This document shows, one piece after another, positions 33,403 to 42,358 of a DNA stretch of 44,094 bases (positions are counted from its first letter, which is position 1; each line of letters opens with the position of its first letter). This stretch comes from Proteus alimentorum (GTDB lineage Bacteria > Pseudomonadota > Gammaproteobacteria > Enterobacterales > Enterobacteriaceae). Location of the stretch: assembly GCF_002607735.1 (NCBI RefSeq), contig NZ_NBVR01000019.1, forward strand, positions 1 through 44,094, read 5' to 3'. The position numbers and the translations under genes are program-made. Below the pieces are notes generated by a model that saw nothing but the letters and a program-made list of their open reading frames with translations, had not been told where the DNA came from and made no database searches.

Positions 33403-34343
33403 TGGGGCGATTAAAGCGGTCTAGTGTGTTTGCACTTTGTCTCTCTTTTCACCCCATATCAGCAAATGCGATTAACTCAGCTCAAATTATTGCGAGTGCG
33501 TTATCACCACATTGCTTGGAGTACAAAATTGTGGGGATCTGTTACTGGTTATTTTGTACACCATTCGGATGCTCAGTAAAAACATCGATAAAAGTGAGTC
33601 ACTATATTCCTAATGCAGTTGTTTCTAGTTACGACCAAACAGGGAGCAATCCATGGGCAGAAATGTCGTCATTAGGAGCTGGAATATCGGGCTTTGCGGA
33701 AGGTGGTGGTGCTAATAAACAAAAACGAGTGAGAAATAAAAATAACCTACATTTTAAAAATGCGGATGTGATTGGGCATCCTGCATTAGCGTCTCCTATA
33801 TTTGGGCAATTTATGGGGCAAATGAATTATGCTTGCTCTAGCCCAATTAGGGCTTTTATGCCTTATTTTCTCAGTACCCTCGATGGATTGATGTGGCGTT
33901 CTGGCTTACCTGAATCTCTTTATCCTGAAGCGCTAATTCCAAATATGCGTGAAATTGGTTCGACGATTAAAGGCAATATGTGGGGCAATATTTATCCTCG
34001 CAGTGGTTTTGTGACACAAGTAAATGACTACAAAGCCTCGGCAGTTGTGGCTCAACGGGCTATTGATATTGTGACACGAACTGGACAGCTTCATGTTTAT
34101 CAACCGTTAATAAGCTATTCTTATCACGGATATTGGGCGCCAGAGTCTGTTACTGAAAATACAGGCATTCGCAATCATAAATGGCAAAGACTTTCACCTT
34201 CAACTTCCTCTTCTTGTTCTATTTTTCCTGATAATGCTCAGCCTATTGCTAATGATGGCGGTTATGCGTGGGCACTTTGGCAACCTTACAAATGCTGTAA
34301 ACGTCGAGGACAAATTTTTCTGTATAGCTTTAATTTTCAATAA
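33402..34343 (+). CDS. TIGR03756-family ICE protein (TraU-like)
   Basis: A 313-aa exported protein with several cysteines (HCLEYKIVGICYWLFC and FGCSV), the kind that are paired by DsbC-like enzymes in TraU. Its conserved FGQFMGQMNYACSSP and PEALIPNMREIGSTIK segments support the family. It lies between TIGR03757 and TIGR03755, the normal order, and begins at the stop of the previous gene. Confidence 0.88.
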   Translation: MGRLKRSSVFALCLSFHPISANAINSAQIIASALSPHCLEYKIVGICYWLFCTPFGCSVKTSIKVSHYIPNAVVSSYDQTGSNPWAEMSSLGAGISGFAEGGGANKQKRVRNKNNLHFKNADVIGHPALASPIFGQFMGQMNYACSSPIRAFMPYFLSTLDGLMWRSGLPESLYPEALIPNMREIGSTIKGNMWGNIYPRSGFVTQVNDYKASAVVAQRAIDIVTRTGQLHVYQPLISYSYHGYWAPESVTENTGIRNHKWQRLSPSTSSSCSIFPDNAQPIANDGGYAWALWQPYKCCKRRGQIFLYSFNFQ

Positions 34344-34355
34344 AAAGGAAAGTGT

Positions 34356-35771
34356 ATGAAAGATAAAAGCTGGCTTTATAGCTGTGCTGTGGTGGGATAT
34401 TTTGCCTTGAGTTTTCCTGCTTTTGCTACTTTTGAAGTCGATAGCCATGTCGTCAGCACTGACTCCAGTAAAGGCATGAAAGGGGCAATCAGTGATTACT
34501 TATTTTATACCATAGGCGGTGGAACGGTGATTTCACAACCGCCGAGTCACAGTAATATGCAAAAACTCAGTATCGGTCTGGGTTGGAATAGCGATTTGAT
34601 GTGCGGTAATTTTGATATCAATACCACGGTTAAAAATCAGCTAAATGGTGCCACGCGTGGTTTTAAAGATATGATGAGCAATGTTATCAATAGCGCCACG
34701 GGTGCTGTTGCCAGTTTACCTGCCATGATTATTCAGCGTGCTAATCCTGGTCTTTATGAGTTGCTCACTAACGGTGTATTACAAGCCAGTGTCTCATTCG
34801 ATAAAGCCCAACTCAATTGCCAAAAAATGTCGCAGAAAATGGCGGATTATGCCTATTCAAATCAATGGACGCAGTCTGCTATTGGAGAAGAGTTTAAACG
34901 AGTTGTCGCAACCACATCAGATGCAGTCAGTGCCGATAATCAATTGAAAACCTCAACAGGGAAAGACGGTGTTAGGTGGATTGGCGGTAAAAAACGAGGC
35001 GGTATCGGTCAACCCGCAATCAAACCCACTTATGATCTGGCAAAAGCTGGTTTTAATATTTTGAATAAACAGCCCATCACAAGCCATCATCCAGTTAATG
35101 AATCGGCTTGCAAAGGCTCTCTTTGCCGACGTTATAAAACCAGTGATGAAGCTGCGAAAGCGGTTGTGAGTGTATTGGGGGATAGGGCGATCCGCACTTG
35201 TTCTGAAACAAAAGAATGTCGTAGCGGAGGCGACGAAAATAAATCAGGTACGTCAACGGTAGGTGTTGGGTTCTCACCAATGCTTGAAGAAATCACACAA
35301 GAGAACATGGCTCTATTAATTAAGCTTGTGAATGGGCATTTAAAACCGAATTCGACAAATTTAGCACAATTAAAAACTGGCGATTTAGCGGTATCAAGAG
35401 GCGTTATTCAAGCGCTAAAAGAGGATCCTGATAATGTGGCATTAGTACAACGCCTTGCAGGTGAATTGGCGATGTCAGATACCATTGCAATGGCATTCGG
35501 TATGCGAAGAATGCTGATTGCAGGGCAATCAGAACCTCATGTCGCTGAGCATAAAATAGCATTAGAAGAAACGGATCGTCGTCTTGCTTTCCTCGATAGA
35601 GAAATTCTGGCATTAAAAAATGAAATGGAGATCCGTAAATCTATTAGCAATAACACGCTGTTAATGGTGTTGAGCCGACAAGAAAGCCGTGATGCTGAAA
35701 ATGGTGTTCATCAACCCATCATACAAAGTGATAAGGCAATTCATCAGTTAAATCAGAAGGTAGATCATTAA
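34356..35771 (+). CDS. TIGR03755-family ICE protein (TraH-like)
   Basis: A 471-aa exported protein with signal peptide (GYFALSFPAFATFE). The N-terminal YTIGGGTVISQPPS and LGWNSDLMCGNFDI segments and the long C-terminal helices (ALEETDRRLAFLDREILALKNEMEI, a likely coiled coil) match this TraH-like family. It probably takes part in pilus retraction and the outer-membrane complex. AAAAGG lies before ATG 34356. A Lys/Gly-rich middle segment (GKDGVRWIGGKKRGG) is typical for the family, as far as I recall. Confidence 0.86.
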   Translation: MKDKSWLYSCAVVGYFALSFPAFATFEVDSHVVSTDSSKGMKGAISDYLFYTIGGGTVISQPPSHSNMQKLSIGLGWNSDLMCGNFDINTTVKNQLNGATRGFKDMMSNVINSATGAVASLPAMIIQRANPGLYELLTNGVLQASVSFDKAQLNCQKMSQKMADYAYSNQWTQSAIGEEFKRVVATTSDAVSADNQLKTSTGKDGVRWIGGKKRGGIGQPAIKPTYDLAKAGFNILNKQPITSHHPVNESACKGSLCRRYKTSDEAAKAVVSVLGDRAIRTCSETKECRSGGDENKSGTSTVGVGFSPMLEEITQENMALLIKLVNGHLKPNSTNLAQLKTGDLAVSRGVIQALKEDPDNVALVQRLAGELAMSDTIAMAFGMRRMLIAGQSEPHVAEHKIALEETDRRLAFLDREILALKNEMEIRKSISNNTLLMVLSRQESRDAENGVHQPIIQSDKAIHQLNQKVDH

Positions 35772-35772
35772 G

Positions 35773-37284
35773 ATGACGACAGAGAGTTATCTTGAACTTG
35801 TATTACTTTTTATGGCATGGCTGATTAATAATTCATTGTGGATGCTCATTATCACAACAGGTCTTTTTGCCCTTCCATTAGCGATTAAAATTGCAGGGAT
35901 CTGGTTAAAAGCACGAGAAGAGGGCGAGGATGAAGGTAATAAAGGGATTTTAGTCTTATCGCGTATGGAAAATACGCTCTATGTTGCGTTTGTTGTGATG
36001 ATATTTTGCGCTGTTCCTCTGTGGGAAATCAATGTTTCTACATTACATTTTGATCGTGCTCGCTCAACACAATGTAGTATTAATGTACCGAAACCCGCAG
36101 ATTCAGGGTATGGTACGTTAATAGCAGAATTAAATGGCCAAACGGCAAAAGTGCCTTTGTGGTGGTATCTAGTCCATTCATTATCTAAAGGCGTGACGCA
36201 TGCAACTATCGCGACTATTCCTTGTAGTAACGATTTTCGATTGCTACGTTTTGAAGTACAGAACACTCAATTAATAGATCCTATTCTTCGTCAAGAAGTA
36301 CAAGCGTTTGCGAATCAATGCTATGCCAAAGCATATTATAAGTTAAAAAATCTTCATTCTGGATTATCTCCTCAAATAATGGAGGGGGCTAATTGGATTG
36401 GTTCTGATTATTTTTTGAATACAAGCGGCTATTACGATTACTACACCGCAACATCCCCCCAAATAGCATGGTCCTATAATGAAAACCGAGATAGCGGATA
36501 TGCTAATGTTGGTCGTGGTGGTTATCCAACATGTAAAGCATGGTGGAACTCTACGACTCAAGGCTTAAAAAAGCGTTTATTGACTCATTTCGAACCACGC
36601 ACCATTAATATGATGAAAGCCAAATCACCAGATAATTGGGAAGAGGGATTATTACGTTGGTTAGTGAGTCCGCAAAGTACCCATTTAGCCAGTAGTGGTG
36701 ATACTTATATGATGGGCAACCAGCAAGGTCAAAGCACAAGTATCGATACAGGAATAAAGCAGGCTATCAGCAGTTTAGGGACATTCTTAGCTCAAACGAC
36801 ACAACTACCTGCTTTTGATGCATTGCGCCAAGGTTTACCGATGATCCATGCGATTTTACTAATGGCTCTGATTATCATTATTCCACTGGTTCTGTTACTG
36901 GGTGCTTATGAACCCAAAATAATGATTACACTTACCTTTGTGATGTTCGCATGGCTATTTGTTCCATTTTGGTGGGCATTGGCCAGTTGGTTAGACGATA
37001 AATTGATTGAATTATTGTATGCGAGTTACAAAGGATATAGCAGTGATTTTAATATTTGGTTAGCAAGTACTGGCTCTGATGGTTGGATCATGAATTTGGT
37101 ACTTGGCGCTATGTATATCCTGTTACCACTTTTCTGGTTTGGCGCAGTAAGTTGGAGTGGCGTAAATCTTGGATTTGCGGTGTCTTCAGTTATTTCAAGT
37201 GGTTCAAAAGGTACACAACAAGCAGGTGCTCAAGGTGGTTCGGCAATGCTGAATATGGTTAAAAATGGTATAATGAAAAAGTAA
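35773..37284 (+). CDS. traG: TraG-like N-terminal domain protein of the ICE T4SS
   Basis: A 503-aa membrane protein of the TraG_N family. Hydrophobic segments are LVLLFMAWLINNSLWMLII, YVAFVVMIFCAVPLW, IHAILLMALIIIIPLVLLL, IMITLTFVMFAWLFVPFWW and LVLGAMYILLPLFWFGAV. It is the last gene of the third transfer block, beginning 2 bases after TIGR03755. TraG-like proteins stabilise mating pairs. Sizes near 500 aa are normal for this ICE class, in contrast to the 900-aa F-plasmid version. Confidence 0.93.
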   Translation: MTTESYLELVLLFMAWLINNSLWMLIITTGLFALPLAIKIAGIWLKAREEGEDEGNKGILVLSRMENTLYVAFVVMIFCAVPLWEINVSTLHFDRARSTQCSINVPKPADSGYGTLIAELNGQTAKVPLWWYLVHSLSKGVTHATIATIPCSNDFRLLRFEVQNTQLIDPILRQEVQAFANQCYAKAYYKLKNLHSGLSPQIMEGANWIGSDYFLNTSGYYDYYTATSPQIAWSYNENRDSGYANVGRGGYPTCKAWWNSTTQGLKKRLLTHFEPRTINMMKAKSPDNWEEGLLRWLVSPQSTHLASSGDTYMMGNQQGQSTSIDTGIKQAISSLGTFLAQTTQLPAFDALRQGLPMIHAILLMALIIIIPLVLLLGAYEPKIMITLTFVMFAWLFVPFWWALASWLDDKLIELLYASYKGYSSDFNIWLASTGSDGWIMNLVLGAMYILLPLFWFGAVSWSGVNLGFAVSSVISSGSKGTQQAGAQGGSAMLNMVKNGIMKK

Positions 37285-37311
37285 TGTGACTATTTATTTT
37301 ATCAGAATAAT

Positions 37312-37351
37312 ATGGAGCAAAAAGTAAAATGATATAATTACTTTGCTCCAT
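37312..37351. terminator. Inverted repeat after the third transfer block
   Basis: ATGGAGCAAAAAGTAA (37312-37327) and TTACTTTGCTCCAT (37338-37351) form a stem with a 2-base bulge. It lies 28 bp after the TraG stop and just before the convergent membrane gene. There is no T-run, so it may be a mRNA-end structure more than an intrinsic terminator. Confidence 0.45.
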
Positions 37352-37392
37352 GATTACCGACACAAAAATTAATAATAATGGACTTATAGATA

Positions 37393-37773
37393 TTAACCTA
37401 TTATTAAAGAATGCATACTTGCTGCATTAATTACACTAACATAAATGATTGCGCCAGATAAATATATGGTTGCAAGTCCAATAATTACTTTACATAGGTA
37501 ATTAAGATTTACTTTGCTGTAATTTTTATGTAAATCATGAAGAATAGCTAAAATAATTAGCGCAATAAAGACGACTATACCGCCTATAAGAACTTTATAT
37601 TGATATGACTCACTTCCGAATTTGTCTTTACTAAAAAAAGCACCAAGAGATAGCATAAAGACAACAACCATAGAGGGAGAAATTAAAGACATCGTTCTTC
37701 TTAAAAACTCAAAGAAATCAGAGCCATCAAAGAACCAAAAACTCTTTTTTTTCGTTTCATTAATATCGGTCAT
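37393..37773 (-). CDS. Small membrane protein, possible entry-exclusion protein
   Basis: A 126-aa protein with three hydrophobic helices: MSLISPSMVVVFMLSLGAFF, VLIGGIVVFIALIILAILHD and VIIGLATIYLSGAIIYVSVIN, and a short charged N-terminus. It is on the opposite strand just after traG. In many conjugative elements a small membrane protein next to traG gives entry exclusion, and TraG is its usual recognition partner. I see no sequence family that proves that. AT content is higher than in the backbone. Confidence 0.6.
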   Translation of the reverse strand: MTDINETKKKSFWFFDGSDFFEFLRRTMSLISPSMVVVFMLSLGAFFSKDKFGSESYQYKVLIGGIVVFIALIILAILHDLHKNYSKVNLNYLCKVIIGLATIYLSGAIIYVSVINAASMHSLIIG

Positions 37774-38040
37774 AAAACCGCTAATATAAATTTGTATATG
37801 GATAGGAAAAATAGAATAAACTTATCGGTTTTATTTTTAACATTAATATATATTTATTCAAGGGTAAATTTAAATTAATATTTAATAAATTAAGTTAATT
37901 AATTTAATTGTTATTGTTTTTTTGTATATAGTTTTTTTTGAAATATTTAATTGAACTTTTTTAATAAGATTAATGTAGAATATTGGGAAAATAATTTAAC
38001 CTACCTACTAACTATTCCTATCGTTTACTCTTCAAATATT
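37774..38040. other. AT-rich intergenic DNA
   Basis: No gene or clear structure; A and T tracts dominate. It probably holds the promoter of the small membrane gene. The RNA-like region starts right after it. Confidence 0.4.
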
Positions 38041-38123
38041 ACCTCGTTGTTTTTAACAACAGCCAATGCTTCTGTGCTAATCATTGCACCAGCGATTTGA
38101 AAGAAGCGCCTTAGGGCAATCGC
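38041..38123 (+). ncRNA. Structured leader element, copy 1
   Basis: A small hairpin GTTGTT-TTT-AACAAC (38046-38060) is followed by a helix GCGATT (38092-38097) / AATCGC (38118-38123) enclosing 20 bases, which include TGAAAGAAGCGCCTTAGGGC. The same pattern recurs at 41041-41103, where the helix has two compensated base-pair changes. There is no gene on the + strand for 760 bp after it. Confidence 0.65.
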
Positions 38124-38280
38124 GAGCTAACATCATCATTATCTGAGAGATGATGCCTTCGGGTGATAATAAGCAAGATAATACAAATAATGAAGATGCC
38201 ACCTGCGCTATTTGAGGCTCGTTGCTGTGGCTGATGCCATAAAGACATCTGCAAGAGGAGCATTAAGCGATAGGAGCGAT

Positions 38281-38326
38281 GTAGCGTCACTTGTGTAAAA
38301 GCGTAAGCGATACCAAGTGACGCTAC
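38281..38326. repeat. 13-bp perfect inverted repeat; possible oriT or RNA hairpin
   Basis: GTAGCGTCACTTG (38281-38293) and CAAGTGACGCTAC (38314-38326) with a 20-base loop. It is the longest perfect hairpin in the window apart from the resolvase repeat. It lies in noncoding DNA in the same interval as the leader elements, 4 kb from the TraI-like gene. Direction and role cannot be decided. Confidence 0.6.
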
Positions 38327-38440
38327 GCGCAAACAGCACGCTTTAGCTTATGGTATCTAACTTTTCAATGATAACTACAGTCTGACACACTCGTAGTGAA
38401 AATATTAAGGACAACTCACTCAATAAATTAAAGGAGAAAA

Positions 38441-38625
38441 TTAGCTCGGTATCGATGGCAATATCAGCGAAAGCTGATAGATGGAGGTAGTCTGATTTTA
38501 TTTATCAGGACGGTTTATACCGCGAACAGCTCTGAGAGCTGGGGAGCCTCGTAAAAACTCAACTTATTGTCGCCCTGATGCACAGATACCCGCTAAAGTG
38601 AATATATAACCATGTCGTCAGGGAA
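38441..38625 (+). ncRNA. Cluster of hairpins, probable structured noncoding RNA
   Basis: Four hairpins follow one another: TATCAGC-GAAA-GCTGATA with a GNRA tetraloop (38462-38479), CTGAT-N7-ATCAG (38492-38508), CGGT-TTAT-ACCG (38511-38522) and CAGCTC-TGA-GAGCTG (38527-38541). A long-range pairing CCCTGA (38573-38578) / TCAGGG (38618-38623) may close the 3' end. The GC is higher than on either side. AAAGGAGAAAA at 38430-38440 looks like a ribosome binding site with no start after it. I do not recognise an RNA family. Confidence 0.5.
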
Positions 38626-38885
38626 TTTTGATTTTTATAAAAAGATTAAGAATATTGTTATATATAATATTGTGTTTTTTGTTCAGCTTCTTAGTTATGT
38701 TATGTAAATTTTATAGATCTGTAATTATTGGGATATTCGTCATTCTATCCAGTAAAAATTTGATATAATTATTTGACGGTTTTGAGATAATTTTTTCATT
38801 AAATTCTTTTAAATCATTGATTGTATGTATTTTTTTTATTGATTTTTGAGATAATCCTTTAGCTCGGTTGAGATAATTAAACATA

Positions 38886-40028
38886 ATGGCCCAATTTAAT
38901 CACTTCGCACTTGGACTATTAAATCCAAGTTTTGATTCTCCTTTAGTTGATGCTTTAACAGAGTTAGAGTTACTTCGACATTTACGATTAGAAACAGATG
39001 TCCATCCGCTTTTATTTGCTCAATTGAAAGATATTTTTCACATGTTGGAGAGTCTTGGCTCTGCAAGAATAGAGGGAAACCATACTACACTTGCTGATTA
39101 TGTTGAAAGTAAAGTAGAAGGAACACAAAATTCTACCGATCAGCTTAAAGAAATTAATAATATTGAAACAGCAATGGAATTTATCGATGAATACTTAAAA
39201 AATGGTGACGATATAACCGAGTATTTTATTCGAGAATTACATAGCTTAGCGGTGATGGGTTTACAACGAGAAGGTGATAAAACACCGGGTGCTTATCGCC
39301 AACATAATGTGAGTATTGCTTTGTCAGAACATTTACCACCAGATTATATTCATGTTTCTGATTATATGAAAGAACTGACGGCATTTATAAATCAGGTAGA
39401 TAAGCCTAAATATGATTTGATGAAAATTGCGTTAGTTCATCATCGATTTGGATGGATCCATCCTTTTGGGAATGGTAATGGGCGTACAGTACGACTGTTA
39501 ACATATGCATTATTAATTAAATATGGGTTTAATGTACAAGCCGGAGGGCGAGTTCTTAATCCAACAGCAGTCTTCTGTAATGATAGAGAACGTTATTATG
39601 CAATGCTTTCTGAAGCTGATAAGGGAACAGAGCAAGCGTTAGAAGAGTGGTGTATATATGTTCTTTCTGGGATCTCAGTAGAACTTAAAAAGCTAGATCA
39701 ATTAACTAATCATGCTTTTTTAAGTAAAAAAATATTATACCCAGCGATTGATTTCTCGTTAGAAAGAGAACTTATAAATACTTTTGAATCTAAGGTATTA
39801 AAGCAAACAGTAGAGTTAGGAACAATAAAATCTGGGGATATTCGTAAGATTTTACCTAATTTAAAACCATCCCAAATAACGTATCAGCTTAGTAAATTAA
39901 TTGAAAGAGGCTTGTTGCAACCCATAGAAGAAGGATCTCGAATTTATATTGCAAAATTTTCAAATTCTTATTTGATTCGAGGTGTTATTAAAATTTTAAA
40001 AGAAGAAGGGTTTATTCATAATTTATAA
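38886..40028 (+). CDS. fic: Fic-family AMP-transferase, self-inhibited (class II)
   Basis: A 380-aa Fic protein. The catalytic motif [12 protein letters not shown] starts at His192. An N-terminal inhibitory motif SARIEGN (residues 59-65) is of the [S/T]xxxE[G/N] type, which blocks the active site in class II Fic enzymes. A C-terminal winged helix ([31 protein letters not shown]) completes the standard layout. Fic enzymes transfer AMP or other groups onto protein hydroxyls; the target is unknown. It is located after 1.1 kb of RNA-like DNA, alone on its transcript. Confidence 0.93.
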   Translation: MAQFNHFALGLLNPSFDSPLVDALTELELLRHLRLETDVHPLLFAQLKDIFHMLESLGSARIEGNHTTLADYVESKVEGTQNSTDQLKEINNIETAMEFIDEYLKNGDDITEYFIRELHSLAVMGLQREGDKTPGAYRQHNVSIALSEHLPPDYIHVSDYMKELTAFINQVDKPKYDLMKIALVHHRFGWIHPFGNGNGRTVRLLTYALLIKYGFNVQAGGRVLNPTAVFCNDRERYYAMLSEADKGTEQALEEWCIYVLSGISVELKKLDQLTNHAFLSKKILYPAIDFSLERELINTFESKVLKQTVELGTIKSGDIRKILPNLKPSQITYQLSKLIERGLLQPIEEGSRIYIAKFSNSYLIRGVIKILKEEGFIHNL

Positions 40029-40099
40029 TTATTAGGAATATTATTATTAATAAATGATATTTTTATCAGATAATTTTTAGTTTCTGATGAGGAATAACT

Positions 40100-40990
40100 T
40101 TGTCCAAATTAAGCAAACAATTAACTACATTAGCAAAACAAGGTGGAGGGAGTTTTAAAACCGTTGCAGATCGTTTGAAAATCGCCTCTCGTATTGCCGA
40201 TAGAATGGCAAAGCTGAATATTCAAATTCGTGATGTAAAACATATCAAAATAAATCATATCGAGCTTTATATCAAAAGCCGTCAGGAAGAAGGCATTTCC
40301 AAAAGAACACTTCAAAACGAAATGGCAGGCATTAGGAATATTTTAGCGGTTGCTGGCAGAACAAAGCTTGCCTCACCTCAACATGAGAAGCTAAGTAATC
40401 ATGCGCTTGGTTTATCAAATGCGAGCCGTGATGGCACGAAAGTAGCTATTAGTGAAGAACGGTATTTATCTGCTTTTTATCATGCAGAAAAGCAAGATAT
40501 GGGGGTTGCAATGACCATGCAACTAGCACGTTGTTTTGGGTTACGTACTGAAGAGGCGATACAGTCAGCAAAGTCATTAAAAACATGGCAACGCGCTCTG
40601 ATCCAAGGTGAGAAAAGTGTTCGTATCGTTTTTGGTACAAAAGGAGGAAGACCTAGAGATACGACAATTATTGATCGTGAAAAAATGTTATATGCCGTCA
40701 ATCAAGCATTGAATTTAGCTTCTCAATCGAACGGTAAATTGATTGATAAACCCAATTTAAAATCAGCCATAGATCGCTATCGAAATGTTGTCAGAAATGC
40801 TGGGCTAACAGGTAAATATGCACCTCATAGCTTGCGCTATGCGTGGGCAGTGAATGCAATGAATTATCATAAAAATAATGGAATGAGTGATGATGAAGCT
40901 AAGGCAATAGTCTCTATGGATCTAGGGCATGGTGATGGGCGAGGGCGTTATGTTGAGCGTGTCTACAATAAACTTAATATGAATGATTAA
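40100..40990 (+). CDS. Integrase-domain protein (Phage_int_SAM_2/Integrase_1 family)
   Basis: A 296-aa tyrosine recombinase-like protein. It has an N-terminal SAM-like arm domain (KINHIELYIKSRQEEGISKRTLQNEMAGI), then ARCFGLRTEEAI (box I Arg), HSLRYAWAV (box II, H-x-x-R) and LGHGDGRGRYVERVY, with Tyr in YVERVY at the place of the nucleophile. TTG 40100 follows GAGGAAT at 7 bases. Similar proteins occur inside ICEs as accessory recombinases. This is not the P4-type integrase that would be expected at the end of the element. Confidence 0.85.
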   Translation: MSKLSKQLTTLAKQGGGSFKTVADRLKIASRIADRMAKLNIQIRDVKHIKINHIELYIKSRQEEGISKRTLQNEMAGIRNILAVAGRTKLASPQHEKLSNHALGLSNASRDGTKVAISEERYLSAFYHAEKQDMGVAMTMQLARCFGLRTEEAIQSAKSLKTWQRALIQGEKSVRIVFGTKGGRPRDTTIIDREKMLYAVNQALNLASQSNGKLIDKPNLKSAIDRYRNVVRNAGLTGKYAPHSLRYAWAVNAMNYHKNNGMSDDEAKAIVSMDLGHGDGRGRYVERVYNKLNMND

Positions 40991-41040
40991 TAAAACAAAC
41001 TTGTTTATAGCACATCAAATTAATAACGTTTACCCGTTAA

Positions 41041-41103
41041 TTCGTTGTTTATAACAACAGCCAATATTTCCGCAATCTGAAAGGAATGCCTTAGGGCGAT
41101 TGC
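41041..41103 (+). ncRNA. Structured leader element, copy 2
   Basis: GTTGTT-TAT-AACAAC (41044-41058) and GCAATC (41072-41077) / GATTGC (41098-41103), enclosing TGAAAGGAATGCCTTAGGGC. Compared with copy 1, helix pairs 3 and 6 changed from G-C to A-T and from T-A to C-G. This copy directly precedes the attenuator of the ardC-like gene. Confidence 0.65.
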
Positions 41104-41136
41104 AATATTTATTAAATCAACTTTCTTTATTTCACC

Positions 41137-41180
41137 CCAAATGGGAATTGCTTCCCCATTTGGTGGCAATTCCCTTTTTT
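41137..41180 (+). promoter_or_regulatory. Terminator/antiterminator attenuator before the ArdC-like gene
   Basis: GGGAATTGC (41143-41151) pairs with GCAATTCCC (41166-41174), and six Ts follow: a textbook terminator. CCAAATGGG (41137-41145) can instead pair with CCCATTTGG (41155-41163). The two stems share GGG at 41143-41145, so only one can form at once. A further copy of GGAATTGC (41185-41192) includes the ribosome binding site and could be paired by the 3' terminator arm. Confidence 0.75.
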
Positions 41181-41194
41181 AACAGGAATTGCCT

Positions 41195-42118
41195 ATGAAA
41201 AAGGAATTAATAGGTCGTACATCCTCACGGCAAAACGATCTTTATCACATAGTGACAAATAAGATTATTGAAGCATTAGAAAAAGGAACAGAACCTTGGC
41301 GTAAAACTTGGGATACTGAAAATGAAGGGCTACCGGTTAATGCAGCAACGGGGCGATATTACAGTGGTATTAATGTCATGCTGTTATGGATGGGAGCGGT
41401 TGAAAAAGGGGTTAATTCAAATCGATGGCTGACATTTAATCAAGCAAGATGTGCAGGAGGTAGTGTTCGCAGAGGCGAAAAATCTACATTAGTCACGTTA
41501 TTTAAACCTTTTACTGAAGATAGATTAAGTAGTGAGGCAACAGAGGCTGAAGATAAATTAACCCATTCTTCACGTTGTTTTATGGCACGTTTCCATCTTT
41601 TTAATATTGAACAATGTGAAAATTTGCCAGAGCATTTTTATACTAAAAAGCCCGTTCTTCTTGATGTTGAACGTATTGATAGAGCCGAGGACGTGGTGAT
41701 AAGTGGCGGTGTGCCTGTGATACATCGTTATCAGGATTATGCTTATTATCATACGAAAAATGATCATATTGTTATCCCTGAAATGGGGCAATTTCATTCA
41801 GTGGAAGATTACTATTGCACATTACTTCATGAATTGGTGCATTCAACGGGACATACTTCAAGACTTGCTCGAAAAGGAATAATGACTCCATTATCTCAAA
41901 AAATGAGTAACCCAGTTTATGCTTTTGAGGAACTTATTGCAGAAATTGGATCGGCTTTTTTATGTGCTGAATTAGGTATTCAAGGTCATTTGCAACATGA
42001 AAGTTATATTGCATCATGGTTAAGAATACTTAAAGAAGATCATAAAGCCATATTTAGAGCAGCTCGATATGCCAAGGAGGCATTTGAGTATTTAATATTA
42101 AATACAAATAAAAAATAA
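41195..42118 (+). CDS. ardC: ArdC-like antirestriction protein (DUF1738 plus zincin domain)
   Basis: A 307-aa protein. The N-terminal ssDNA-binding domain has IIEALEKGTEPWRKTW, GRYYSGINVMLLWM and WLTFNQARCAGGSVRRGEKS. The C-terminal metallopeptidase domain has HELVH (His212-His216) with ELVHSTGHTSRLAR and EELIAEIGSAFLCAE. ArdC proteins protect incoming plasmid or ICE DNA from restriction during transfer. I use ATG 41195, six bases after AGGAA; a TTG at 41189 is less likely. The attenuator upstream and the terminator downstream make a single-gene unit. Confidence 0.92.
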   Translation: MKKELIGRTSSRQNDLYHIVTNKIIEALEKGTEPWRKTWDTENEGLPVNAATGRYYSGINVMLLWMGAVEKGVNSNRWLTFNQARCAGGSVRRGEKSTLVTLFKPFTEDRLSSEATEAEDKLTHSSRCFMARFHLFNIEQCENLPEHFYTKKPVLLDVERIDRAEDVVISGGVPVIHRYQDYAYYHTKNDHIVIPEMGQFHSVEDYYCTLLHELVHSTGHTSRLARKGIMTPLSQKMSNPVYAFEELIAEIGSAFLCAELGIQGHLQHESYIASWLRILKEDHKAIFRAARYAKEAFEYLILNTNKK

Positions 42119-42155
42119 TTATTATTTGACTAAGTAATATAACGATAATAAATCT

Positions 42156-42185
42156 AAAAAGGTTTCCGTTTTAGGAAGCCTTTTT
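42156..42185 (+). terminator. Terminator of the ArdC-like gene
   Basis: AAAAAGGTTTCC pairs with GGAAGCCTTTTT (one G-U pair) around GTTTTA. It starts 38 bp after the stop codon. Confidence 0.9.
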
Positions 42186-42358
42186 ATCTTTGTACTCTAT
42201 CGTGTGAATTTATCGTCATTAAATTGAAAGTGAATATATTAAAAATAGTATTTAATATGAATTTTACACTGGATTAAATTTTATATTAAATATAATTATT
42301 TTTTATTTAATGACGTTATTTGTTTTATTAAAGCTTGTTATCATAAATGGAACTTTAT

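Noticed and set aside
38111..38332. Open frame of 73 codons on the minus strand in the noncoding region
   Set aside because: It spans the 13-bp inverted repeat, has no ribosome binding site, and the composition follows RNA-like structure rather than codons.
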